DNA of 8,158 bases from Oxalobacter sp. (GCA_012512465.1 JAAZED010000184.1:1-8158), one strand, 5' to 3'; numbered from the stretch's first letter, positions 1 to 6,443 are shown. Notes: generated from the letters alone by a model not told the origin. Numbers and translations: made by a program.

Positions 1-244
1 GCACACTGGTAATACTGTGCCCGCGACCAATCACCTGAAAAACAAACCGGTTGAAATTCTTGTCGATCGCCTTGAAATCCAGCTCATCCTCAACCATGAT
101 GCGGGAAAGATAATAAAGACCGGTTGCCAGCCTGAAAAAACCTACCGCCTGTTCGCGGTTATTGCCATACAGGCAGATATTTGTGAGCTTCTGCTTGACG
201 TCATCGTCAAGCAGAAGATAGGAATAATAAGAGTATTTTTTCAT
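1..244 (-). CDS. Unrecognised protein, N-terminal 81 codons (runs off left edge)
   Basis: An uninterrupted minus-strand frame runs from an ATG at 244-242 to the window edge (81 full codons). The start is supported by a GAGG ribosome binding site six bases upstream. The peptide begins MKKYSYYSYLLLDDDVKQKL and is rich in Tyr, Leu and charged residues. It shows no signal peptide, transmembrane segment or motif that I recognise. It looks like a soluble, mostly helical protein, but that is only an impression. It lies 78 bp downstream of GST on the same strand, so it could be co-transcribed or have its own promoter. Codons 10-19 are encoded by a perfect 13-bp inverted repeat (188-217), which would fold in its mRNA. 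I cannot assign a function from this fragment. The frame, RBS and start make a real gene likely. Confidence 0.7.
   Translation of the reverse strand, partial: MKKYSYYSYLLLDDDVKQKLTNICLYGNNREQAVGFFRLATGLYYLSRIMVEDELDFKAIDKNFNRFVFQVIGRGHSITSV
188..217. repeat. Perfect 13-bp inverted repeat (hairpin) inside the left-edge gene
   Basis: The left arm (188-200, CTTCTGCTTGACG) is the exact reverse complement of the right arm (205-217), with a 4-base loop. It sits at nucleotides 28-57 of the coding sequence of the minus-strand gene. No T-run follows on either side, so it is not an intrinsic terminator. Confidence 0.85.
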
Positions 245-276
245 TTCCAACCTCTTCGTTCGCTAACACGAACCCC

Positions 277-293
277 AAAAAACTGTACCAGTT
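277..293 (-). terminator. Weak terminator-like hairpin after GST
   Basis: Reading the minus strand, a 5-bp stem (AACTG/CAGTT) with a 3-base loop runs into six T residues and then GGGG. It is the only terminator-like structure in the gap between GST and the left-edge gene. The stem is short and AT-rich, so it would at most reduce read-through. Confidence 0.25.
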
Positions 294-322
294 ACTTGTT
301 TACGGCAGGAAACTATCAGACT

Positions 323-925
323 TTACAGCCTTTCGGCTTTTAATGCCTCCAAAACAGCCGGTCGCGAGTTCACGCGCGCCTGGAAAGCCTGTAATGACGG
401 CCATTTCGCCAGATCGAGTCCGACAAAATCAGCATATCTTGTCACGGTAAAAAGATAGGCATCCGCCACAGAAAAAGTGTCGCCCAGCAAAAAAGCGGTT
501 TGGGAAAGCTGGGACTCCACGACATCATAGTAGCGGTTAAGATTGCCCCGGAAAATCTCCTTGCATGGGTCCGGCATGGCCGGATTAAAAAACGGGGTGT
601 AATTTTTATGCAGCTCGGTTGCAATCAGGTTCAGCCATTCCATCAGGCGATAACGCTGCATGTTTCCCGGCTCAGGCGCAAGCTTCCTGCCTGGTGCCTG
701 ATCAGCCACATACTGAAGAACGGCGGCACCTTCTGTGAGCACCTGCCCGTTATCAAGCTGCAATGCCGGAACAGCCCCCTTGGCACTGACCTGATAAAAA
801 TCCTTGCCGGATTCAGTCTTTTTTTCACGCAGATCCACCTTTTCCATGTCAAAAGCCAGCCCGGCCTCACGCAATGCAATATGAGTAGCCAGTGAACTTG
901 CGCCTGGTGTGTAGTACAGTTTCAT
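323..925 (-). CDS. gstA: Beta-class glutathione S-transferase
   Basis: A 200-residue protein, the normal length for bacterial beta-class GSTs, which conjugate or reduce electrophiles with glutathione in the cytoplasm. The N-terminal thioredoxin-like domain (about 1-78) starts MKLYYTPGASSL. It contains the glutathione-binding GAVPAL turn (50-55, cis-Pro 53) and LTEGAAVLQY (63-72). The all-helical C-terminal domain (about 85-200) carries IATELHKNYTPFF, with His106 at the position of the conserved beta-class His106, and FSVADAYLFTV (the N-capping-box helix). Oddly, the usual beta-class Cys10 is Ser here (codon AGT), with Ser11 next to it, so chemistry may rely on a serine. The start is supported by an AAGGAAGAGG ribosome binding site just upstream. 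The gene diverges from the M48 protease gene and has a TATAAT -10 box about 50 bp upstream. The family call is secure; the substrate is unknown. Confidence 0.95.
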   Translation of the reverse strand: MKLYYTPGASSLATHIALREAGLAFDMEKVDLREKKTESGKDFYQVSAKGAVPALQLDNGQVLTEGAAVLQYVADQAPGRKLAPEPGNMQRYRLMEWLNLIATELHKNYTPFFNPAMPDPCKEIFRGNLNRYYDVVESQLSQTAFLLGDTFSVADAYLFTVTRYADFVGLDLAKWPSLQAFQARVNSRPAVLEALKAERL

Positions 926-975
926 TGCCTCTTCCTTTCTTATGGTTGATGAAATGCCACCGTCTGCTTTAACTG

Positions 976-981
976 ATTATA
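976..981 (-). promoter_or_regulatory. Candidate -10 box for GST
   Basis: The minus strand reads CCCCTATAATCAG: a perfect TATAAT about 50 bp upstream of the GST start codon, predicting a 5' leader of about 44 nt. I see no good -35 hexamer at 16-18 bp upstream; the nearest is ACGGCA at 17 bp. Confidence 0.45.
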
Positions 982-1049
982 GGGGCTATCCGCCGAAATG
1001 CCGTATCTTTCCCGTTGTTTTGTCCAATCTATCCGAACACAACAGTTAT

Positions 1050-1058
1050 TGATACAAT
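1050..1058 (+). promoter_or_regulatory. Candidate extended -10 promoter toward the M48 protease
   Basis: TGATACAAT fits the extended -10 form TGnTATAAT with one mismatch. No clear -35 is seen at 17 bp, which extended -10 promoters can tolerate. The start point would be near 1064-1065, giving an untranslated leader of about 133 nt before the lipoprotein ATG, and coinciding with the first base of the hairpin at 1065-1101. Confidence 0.4.
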
Positions 1059-1064
1059 GTGGAT

Positions 1065-1158
1065 TCGTCCATTTAGTTTGCCTAAAAATACAAATGGACG
1101 ACCAAGCAATTCCGGGATACCGCCTGTTACTGATATCCCGTCAGGCCGTTTTTATTTT
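1065..1158 (+). promoter_or_regulatory. Structured leader or small RNA candidate upstream of M48 protease
   Basis: Three pairings are visible. First, a perfect 10-bp stem: TCGTCCATTT (1065-1074) pairs with 1092-1101 across a 17-nt loop. Second, a perfect 7-bp stem: CGGGATA (1113-1119) pairs with TATCCCG (1134-1140). Third, GCCTG (1122-1126) pairs with CAGGC (1142-1146), extendable by two outer pairs past a C-C mismatch to 1119/1149, and runs into TTTTTATTTT (1149-1158). The second and third stems interleave, so they compete, unless they form a pseudoknot. That resembles an attenuator, with the third stem as terminator, or a small RNA of about 95 nt. I match it to no riboswitch class I know. 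The base pairing is directly seen; the function is inferred. Confidence 0.4.
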
Positions 1159-1197
1159 CATCAGCATTTCTTGTTTAATCAGGTTGGGAGACCTTTT

Positions 1198-2049
1198 ATG
1201 AAACGAATCATGTATCTTTTTGCCGTGATCATATCCGGCGCACTGGTTTTATCCGGTTGTGAAAGCACAACATCTGGTGGGGTAACAGGCTCTTCGCGCA
1301 GTCAGCTTCTGCTGATTTCTTCCGAAGACGTCAATGCCGGCTCTGCCAAGGCATACAAGCAGGAAATGGACAAGGCACGTGCGGCCAATGCGCTGAACAC
1401 CAATGCCACCTATACCAGGCGTGTCAATGTCATTGCCAAGCATCTGATCGCACAGGTTGGCGTATTCCGCCCGGAAGCAAAAAACTGGAAGTGGGAAGTC
1501 AATGTTGTCAACAGCAAAACGGTCAATGCCTATTGTATGCCTGGCGGTAAAATTGCTGTCTATACCGGCATTATTTCCGAGCTGAACCTGACAGATGACG
1601 AACTGGCAGCGGTTATCGGCCACGAAATGGCCCACGCCCTTCGCGAGCACAGCCGTGAGCAGATTTCGCAGGAAATTGCAAAACAGCAGGCCCTCTCCAT
1701 TGGCGGCGCCCTGCTTGGCGCAGGCTCAACAACACAGGATCTGGCCAATGTCGCCAGTCAGTACGTACTCACTCTGCCGTTTTCCCGCACCATGGAAGCC
1801 GAATCAGACGTGATCGGCATGGAACTGATGGCACGTGCCGGCTACAATCCGGAAGGCGCAATCAGCATCTGGCGCAAAATGAGTGCCCTCTCCGGCGGTA
1901 ATGAGCCATCTGAGTTCACCTCAACCCATCCGTCAGACAAGACCCGTATTGCCAACCTGGAAAAAGAACTGCCCAAGGTAATGCCGCTTTACGAAGCAGC
2001 CAAAGGCAAGGGCGCATCCAAAACGGCAGCAAAGAAAAGCCGCAAGTAA
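1198..2049 (+). CDS. M48-family zinc metalloprotease lipoprotein
   Basis: A 283-residue protein from ATG 1198, chosen because GGGAG lies 7 bp upstream and because it gives a clean lipoprotein signal: MKRIM, a hydrophobic stretch, then the lipobox LSGC with acylated Cys21. The residue after Cys is Glu, so outer-membrane sorting is likely. The peptidase domain (about 70-265) has the zinc motif HEMAH (142-146, with Glu143 as catalytic base). It also has the downstream ExxxD motif (Glu200 to Asp204 in RTMEAESD), which gives the third zinc ligand, and STHPS (242-246), a conserved active-site loop. The pattern matches the LoiP/BepA group of periplasmic M48 proteases that act in outer-membrane protein quality control; the actual substrate is unknown. 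The C-terminus is a short Lys/Ala-rich tail. The frame is open further upstream (from 1015), but that part lacks an RBS and overlaps the leader. Confidence 0.93.
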   Translation: MKRIMYLFAVIISGALVLSGCESTTSGGVTGSSRSQLLLISSEDVNAGSAKAYKQEMDKARAANALNTNATYTRRVNVIAKHLIAQVGVFRPEAKNWKWEVNVVNSKTVNAYCMPGGKIAVYTGIISELNLTDDELAAVIGHEMAHALREHSREQISQEIAKQQALSIGGALLGAGSTTQDLANVASQYVLTLPFSRTMEAESDVIGMELMARAGYNPEGAISIWRKMSALSGGNEPSEFTSTHPSDKTRIANLEKELPKVMPLYEAAKGKGASKTAAKKSRK

Positions 2050-2082
2050 TCCGTATCCAGGCTGGGCCACAGCCTGAAATGA

Positions 2083-2122
2083 AAAACCCTGCAGTATTCG
2101 CTCAAGGCGACTGCAGGGTTTT
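2083..2122. terminator. Bidirectional intrinsic terminator between protease and glnS
   Basis: A perfect 13-bp inverted repeat: AAAACCCTGCAGT (2083-2095) pairs with ACTGCAGGGTTTT (2110-2122) across a 14-nt loop. The GC-rich core with T-rich flanks on both strands suits both convergent genes. A second hairpin, CAGGCT/AGCCTG with a 7-nt loop (2058-2076), lies just before it in the protease 3' region and has no T-run of its own. Confidence 0.85.
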
Positions 2123-2158
2123 CTTATGGCGAAAGAATTCAAAAGCCAATCGGCAATG

Positions 2159-3916
2159 TTATTTACCACCCCATGAATCCCGCAGGGTCACAATCCGGTT
2201 GAAAACCGGCTTGCCTGGTGTGGAATCCTCGCGATCAGCAATAAAATAACCATGCCGCTCGAACTGGAAACGATCTTCATGCAAGGCGGTTACCAGACCG
2301 GGTTCGAGATATGCCGTAATGACCGCTTTGGCATTGGGATTTAACGCTTCCCTGAAATCCCGGCCACCGGCATCCGGATGCGGATCAGAAAAGAGCCGGT
2401 CAAAAAGACGCACTTCCGCCTGAAAGGCATGATGGGCGCTGACCCAGTGAATATTGCCTTTCACCTTGTAATTGGCACTGCCTGGTGTTCCGCTCTTGCT
2501 ATCCGGAAAATAGGTGCAATGCACCGCCGTCACATTACCATTTTCATCGGTATCGGCATGCGTGCATTCCACCACATAGCCATAACGCAATCGCACCCGA
2601 TTGCCCGGGAAAAGACGGAAGTAACCTTTCACGGGGTCTTCCATGAAATCTTCCCGTTCTATCCACAGCTCCTTGCTGATAGGGAACTGGCGTTCGCCAC
2701 GCTCCGGATAATGGGGATGAAGCGGTGCCGAGCACATGTCTTCCAGATTCTCCGGAAAGTTATCGATAACCAGCTTCAGTGGATTGAGTACCGCCACGGC
2801 GCGGGGGGCCTTGGGGTCAAGATCATCTCTCAAGCTGGCTTCCAGCGTTGCCATGTCGATCCAGCCATCGGATTTGGCCACACCAATCCGTTCACAGAAA
2901 AGCTGGATGGACTCCGGTGTATATCCGCGCCTGCGTAAACCGACAATCGTCGGCATACGCGGATCATCCCATCCCTCAACCACGCCCTCTTCCACAAGCT
3001 GGATCAGCCGGCGTTTGCTCATGATGGAGTAAGTCATGTTCAGGCGGGCAAATTCATACTGGTGCGGCAATGGCCTGGCAAGAAAACCGCCGATTATCCG
3101 TCCATCCGGCAAGGTGACCGTTTCTGTCAGACGCGCTAAAACCCAGTCATAAAACGGGCGGTGATCCTGGAATTCCAGTGTACAGATCGAATGGGTGATA
3201 TTTTCCAGTGCATCGGAAATCGGATGCGTGTAATCGTACATGGGATAAATGCACCAGCGCTCTCCCGTGCGATGATGGTGCGCATGCCGTATCCGGTAAA
3301 TCACCGGATCCCGCATATTCATGTTGGGAGACGCCATATCGATTTTGGCTCTTAACACCAGCGCACCATCCGGGAACTCCCCGTTTTTCATGCGACGGAA
3401 AAGATCCAGCGATTCTGCTGCCGGACGATCCCGGTAAGGCGATTTTTTGCCGGGCTCGGAAAAACTGCCTCGTGTTGCGGCAATTTCCTCCGCTGTCTGA
3501 CTATCCACATAGGCATGCCCTGCCTCAATGAGATACTCTGCCATCAGGTAGAGCGTATCAAAATAATCACTCGCATAATTCAGGTAATCCGTGTCATTGT
3601 GTTCCCACGAAAACCCCAGCCATTTCACACTGTCAATAATGGTATCGACAAATTCCTGGTTTTCCCGTGTCGGGTTGGTATCATCAAAACGCAGGTGACA
3701 GCGGCCACTATAATCCCGGGCCAGTCCGAAATTCAGGCAGATGGACTTGGCATGTCCGATATGAAGATATCCATTGGGCTCTGGCGGAAAGCGGGTAATC
3801 ACATCAGGCATGCCCTGCCGCCTGTAGGTTCCCTTTTTATTGTCCTGTTCAATAATCGCCCGCAGAAAATTCGAATTCGAGGGTTCCGAAGGGCTGTTTT
3901 TATTGTCGTTGCTCAT
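2159..3916 (-). CDS. glnS: Glutaminyl-tRNA synthetase
   Basis: A class I aminoacyl-tRNA synthetase of 585 residues that charges tRNA-Gln with glutamine in the cytoplasm. The Rossmann catalytic domain carries PPEPNGYLHIGHAKS, with HIGH at 52-55. The second ATP motif is MSKR at 299-302 within FARLNMTYSIMSKRRL, the GlnRS-specific form of KMSKS. The C-terminal part (about 370-585) is the beta-barrel anticodon-binding region, including QFERHGYF near residues 551-558. Length is slightly above the E. coli enzyme (about 554), owing to a polar Asn/Ser-rich N-terminal extension of about 20 residues. The ATG at 3916-3914 follows AGG-type purine runs (AGGCAGGAC). It is a single gene, divergent from the response regulator and convergent with the protease. 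Its presence implies direct glutaminylation of tRNA-Gln rather than sole reliance on the GatCAB route. Confidence 0.98.
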   Translation of the reverse strand: MSNDNKNSPSEPSNSNFLRAIIEQDNKKGTYRRQGMPDVITRFPPEPNGYLHIGHAKSICLNFGLARDYSGRCHLRFDDTNPTRENQEFVDTIIDSVKWLGFSWEHNDTDYLNYASDYFDTLYLMAEYLIEAGHAYVDSQTAEEIAATRGSFSEPGKKSPYRDRPAAESLDLFRRMKNGEFPDGALVLRAKIDMASPNMNMRDPVIYRIRHAHHHRTGERWCIYPMYDYTHPISDALENITHSICTLEFQDHRPFYDWVLARLTETVTLPDGRIIGGFLARPLPHQYEFARLNMTYSIMSKRRLIQLVEEGVVEGWDDPRMPTIVGLRRRGYTPESIQLFCERIGVAKSDGWIDMATLEASLRDDLDPKAPRAVAVLNPLKLVIDNFPENLEDMCSAPLHPHYPERGERQFPISKELWIEREDFMEDPVKGYFRLFPGNRVRLRYGYVVECTHADTDENGNVTAVHCTYFPDSKSGTPGSANYKVKGNIHWVSAHHAFQAEVRLFDRLFSDPHPDAGGRDFREALNPNAKAVITAYLEPGLVTALHEDRFQFERHGYFIADREDSTPGKPVFNRIVTLRDSWGGK

Positions 3917-3946
3917 GTCCTGCCTATAAAAAAAATTATCGGCATC

Positions 3947-3952
3947 ATTGTA
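3947..3952 (-). promoter_or_regulatory. Possible -10 box for glnS
   Basis: TACAAT on the minus strand, about 31 bp upstream of the glnS start codon. No recognisable -35 is seen. The predicted leader is short and contains a run of eight T. Confidence 0.25.
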
Positions 3953-4014
3953 CCGTAGCGTACGCCCTGCCGCACAGGCGAATCCTATTTTCCTTTATCC
4001 GGATTCCCTGCATT

Positions 4015-4023
4015 TGATATAAA
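4015..4023 (+). promoter_or_regulatory. Candidate extended -10 promoter for the response regulator
   Basis: TGATATAAA fits TGnTATAAT with one mismatch, and a weak TTTATC lies 18 bp upstream. A start near 4030 would give a leader of about 44 nt before ATG 4074. An inverted repeat GAATCC (3980-3985) / GGATTC (4001-4006) lies directly upstream, its half-sites 21 bp apart centre to centre, which could suit a dimeric regulator. That is speculative. Confidence 0.35.
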
Positions 4024-4073
4024 ATAGACAACATGTGTCCCGCTCGTATCCATTCATTTTTCATGGCCAGACA

Positions 4074-4718
4074 ATGATCCGTATTGTTATTGCAGATGAC
4101 CACACTATCATGCGTGAAGGCCTGAAACGCATTTTTGAAGGGGTGGATGATATCCGGGTGGCAGGAGAAGCCGTTGATGGCTCCAGTACACTTGCCAAAG
4201 TAAAAGAAGGCGGATTTGAGGTACTGCTGCTTGATCTTTCCATGCCGGGGCGCAATGGAATCGAGCTCATCCGCCAGATCAGAACGGAGGCGCCAAAGCT
4301 GCCCATTCTGGTTCTCACCATGTATGAGGAAGAGCAGTATGCCGTTCGCGCGATCCGTGCCGGCGCTTTGGGATACCTCACAAAAGAAAGTGCCGGTACA
4401 CAGCTTGTGAATGCCATCCGCCGCGTTGCCTCGTGGCGGCCCTATATCAGCATGGAAGTTGCGGAACAGCTGGCGCTCAACATGATTGCGCCGGAAAACG
4501 AACAGCCCCACACGCTGCTGTCAAACCGGGAATTCGAGGTTTTCACCATGCTGGCGGCAGGCAGGACCATTACCGAGATTGCAGGCCAGCTCCATCTGAG
4601 CGTCAAGACCATCAGCACCCATAAAACGCGCATTCTTCATAAAATGCAGATGAGCACACTCTCTGCAATCGTGCAATATGCCATTATGCATAATCTGCTC
4701 ACGCCCATAAAGGCATAA
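4074..4718 (+). CDS. NarL/FixJ-family response regulator (orphan)
   Basis: A two-domain transcription factor of 214 residues. The receiver domain (about 1-120) begins MIRIVIADDHTIMREGLKRI and shows the acidic pair Asp8-Asp9, the phosphorylated Asp54 in LLLDLSMPG, the switch Thr82 in LTMYEE and Lys104 in YLTKESAG. The LuxR-type helix-turn-helix (about 148-210) has the canonical LSNREFEVFTMLAAG start and LSVKTISTHKTRILHKM as recognition region. All key phosphorylation residues are present, so it should be kinase-controlled. No histidine kinase is in the window, so its partner and targets are unknown. I chose ATG 4074 because it fits the family's N-terminus; its RBS is poor (GGCCAG), and an in-frame GTG at 4035 would add 13 residues. 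It diverges from glnS and converges on plsY with a 7-bp gap and no visible terminator. Confidence 0.93.
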   Translation: MIRIVIADDHTIMREGLKRIFEGVDDIRVAGEAVDGSSTLAKVKEGGFEVLLLDLSMPGRNGIELIRQIRTEAPKLPILVLTMYEEEQYAVRAIRAGALGYLTKESAGTQLVNAIRRVASWRPYISMEVAEQLALNMIAPENEQPHTLLSNREFEVFTMLAAGRTITEIAGQLHLSVKTISTHKTRILHKMQMSTLSAIVQYAIMHNLLTPIKA

Positions 4719-4725
4719 AACGGTA

Positions 4726-5331
4726 TCAGGTCTTTTTGCTGCCGATCTTGCTTTCTTTTCCCCTGACCAGGTTACCAATATTCTGTACATGCCTGCTAAG
4801 CAGCAGAAAGCTCATGACAACAATCGCAATAAACTGGACATCAAATCCGGTCATCAGGCCATAGTACAGTGGTGCCAGAATGGCAGCGACGATAGCTGAC
4901 AGGGATGAATAGCGCCAGATAAAGGCAACCAGCAGCCATGTCAGAAGCACCATCAACCCAAGTAGCGGGCTGATTCCCAGAAGTACCCCCAATGCGGTGG
5001 CAACACCTTTCCCTCCCTGGAAACGGGAAAAAACCGGCCAGAGGTGTCCGACAAACACCGCAATACTGCCACCGGCTATCGCCATGCTGCCCAGCCCCCA
5101 CTGTGCGCCATACTGCATGCCCAGCCACACGACAATCCAGCCCTTTGCGGCATCGCCAATCAGGGTAAAAAGGGCTGCTTTTTTATTGCCGCTGCGAAGC
5201 ACATTGGTCGCGCCCGGATTGCCGGAGCCATATGTGCGGGGGTCAGCCAGCCCGAAGAGCTTGCTGGAAACCAGGGCAAATGAGATGGATCCAATCAGAT
5301 AAGCGGCAATAAGATAGATGGCTGTATTCAT
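4726..5331 (-). CDS. plsY: Acyl-phosphate:glycerol-3-phosphate acyltransferase PlsY
   Basis: An inner-membrane enzyme of 201 residues that transfers an acyl chain from acyl-phosphate (made by PlsX) to glycerol-3-phosphate, giving lysophosphatidate in phospholipid synthesis. It is strongly hydrophobic with several membrane segments (roughly 3-22, 52-72, 80-100, 112-138, 143-160 and 165-180). The three family loop motifs are present: YGSGNPGATNVLR (34-46), GHLWPVFSRFQGGKGVAT (95-112), and the C-terminal HVQNIGNLVRGKE (181-193). The ATG at 5331-5329 gives the canonical start MNTAIYLIAAYLIGSISF and has a modest GGA element upstream. The frame stays open 20 codons further, but those residues are polar and unlike the family. 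plsX is not in the window. Divergent from the EEP gene, with 100 bp between. Confidence 0.96.
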   Translation of the reverse strand: MNTAIYLIAAYLIGSISFALVSSKLFGLADPRTYGSGNPGATNVLRSGNKKAALFTLIGDAAKGWIVVWLGMQYGAQWGLGSMAIAGGSIAVFVGHLWPVFSRFQGGKGVATALGVLLGISPLLGLMVLLTWLLVAFIWRYSSLSAIVAAILAPLYYGLMTGFDVQFIAIVVMSFLLLSRHVQNIGNLVRGKESKIGSKKT

Positions 5332-5431
5332 TATTCCAGTCAGAAATTTGTCATCATGTCCCGAGTTCGCCTGTATGATGAGGCCATGCAAAACATTCCC
5401 GGAACATCATTTTATTTGCGAAACGAATATT

Positions 5432-6388
5432 ATGCAGCATGAAATCCGACTGGCGAGCTTTAATGTTCGCAATCTTGCCCTGCCGGGGCTGCTCTACTAT
5501 GAAAACATGCCGCCCTATTCCCCGGCGGAATATGACATGAAAACAACATGGATTGCCGGTCAACTGGACCAGAGCAATGCTGATGTCATCGGGCTGCAGG
5601 AAATCTTTTCGCCAGAAGCTGTCGCAACTATTCTGGCAAAAACCCAGCATTATAAAAATGCGCATTACATCACGGTAGAAACCGGATCAGAAAGCCTGCC
5701 GCAAAGCCCGAATGTTGCCCTGGTTTCCCGTTTCCCGATTGTCGGCTCTCCCGTCTTTCACCATATCCTGCCGGATCAGTTGAAAGTGGCTCTGCCTGGT
5801 GACATGACAGAGATAAAGCATTTTTCACGTCCGGTTTTGCATGTCACCCTCCGTCTCCCGGCAAATATCGATGCCCATATTCTGCTTGCGCACCTGAAAT
5901 CCAAAATACCGGATTACCCCGAAAATGCCAATCCCGATGCGTGCCTGATGCCTGAACTCGGCTCATTGCGTTCCCTGATCCGGCGAGGAACCGATGCACT
6001 TGGCATTCGGCATCTGCTCATCCATCTGCGCACCTTAAGCAACGCCCCGGTGATTGTCATGGGCGACTTCAATGATTTTGCGTTAGCCACCTCCACGCAA
6101 ATCATCATGGGTGAACCGCAAAACATGGCGGTATCCCTGCCGGATCAGCTTCATAACTGTTTTGAAATCCAGCGCGGCCTTTCATTTGAGGAAAAAAACA
6201 GCCCGTTTATCCGGGGAAGCGATATGCCCCGGATTGATCACATTCTGGTGACAGAAGAATTTACCGCCCAATCCCGCTTCAGGCTGGGTAGAGTCAAAAA
6301 CGCCAGATATTTCAGCAGCCATTTTGGCAAAGACCGTCCCGAAATTTCCGACCACGGGCTCCTGATGGTCACTCTCGAGCTGAGATAA
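5432..6388 (+). CDS. Endonuclease/exonuclease/phosphatase (EEP) family protein
   Basis: A 318-residue protein of the EEP (DNase I/exonuclease III-like) fold, whose members cleave phosphodiester or phosphate-ester bonds with a divalent metal. Family motifs appear in order: RLASFNVRNL (Asn11), GLQEI (metal-binding Glu57), ALVSRFPI (97-104), AHLKSK (His154, Lys156), VIVMGDFND (Asp212, Asn214), RIDHILVT (Asp269, His270) and SDHGLLMV (Asp307, His308). The active site therefore looks complete. No signal peptide is seen from this start, so a cytoplasmic location is likely. The substrate (nucleic acid, phospholipid or sugar phosphate) cannot be told from sequence. The start at 5432 is chosen because the family core begins a few residues in. 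The RBS is weak; in-frame ATGs at 5375 and 5378 would add about 19 residues. Convergent with xerD. Confidence 0.85.
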   Translation: MQHEIRLASFNVRNLALPGLLYYENMPPYSPAEYDMKTTWIAGQLDQSNADVIGLQEIFSPEAVATILAKTQHYKNAHYITVETGSESLPQSPNVALVSRFPIVGSPVFHHILPDQLKVALPGDMTEIKHFSRPVLHVTLRLPANIDAHILLAHLKSKIPDYPENANPDACLMPELGSLRSLIRRGTDALGIRHLLIHLRTLSNAPVIVMGDFNDFALATSTQIIMGEPQNMAVSLPDQLHNCFEIQRGLSFEEKNSPFIRGSDMPRIDHILVTEEFTAQSRFRLGRVKNARYFSSHFGKDRPEISDHGLLMVTLELR

Positions 6389-6443
6389 TCTCCTGCCCCA
6401 TATTGAAGCATGACATGTGATAGCGAGTACTTACATCACCCTA

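Noticed and set aside
326..342. Small AGCC-TTTC-GGCT stem followed by TTTT on the plus strand at the GST 3' end
   Set aside because: Only a 4-bp stem, lying within the GST coding end and oriented against GST, with no plus-strand gene upstream to terminate.
17..343. 108-codon plus-strand open frame at the left edge
   Set aside because: It is antisense to the minus-strand frame starting at 244, which has a proper RBS and more protein-like composition; the plus frame ends across the GST stop region.
1015..1197. 61-codon upstream extension of the protease reading frame
   Set aside because: It lacks an RBS, would place the lipoprotein signal internally, and covers the structured leader. ATG 1198 has GGGAG and a perfect lipobox.
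2378..2938. 186-codon plus-strand open frame within glnS
   Set aside because: It lies entirely antisense to well-conserved GlnRS sequence, and its translation shows no family features.
3945..4511. 188-codon minus-strand open frame antisense to the response regulator
   Set aside because: The opposite strand encodes an unmistakable receiver and HTH domain; this frame shows no recognisable domain or RBS.
5340..5431. Possible plus-strand promoter TTGTCA ... TATGAT (5348-5379) for the EEP gene
   Set aside because: The 20-bp spacer is too long for a typical sigma-70 promoter, and the extended -10 TG is misplaced by one base.
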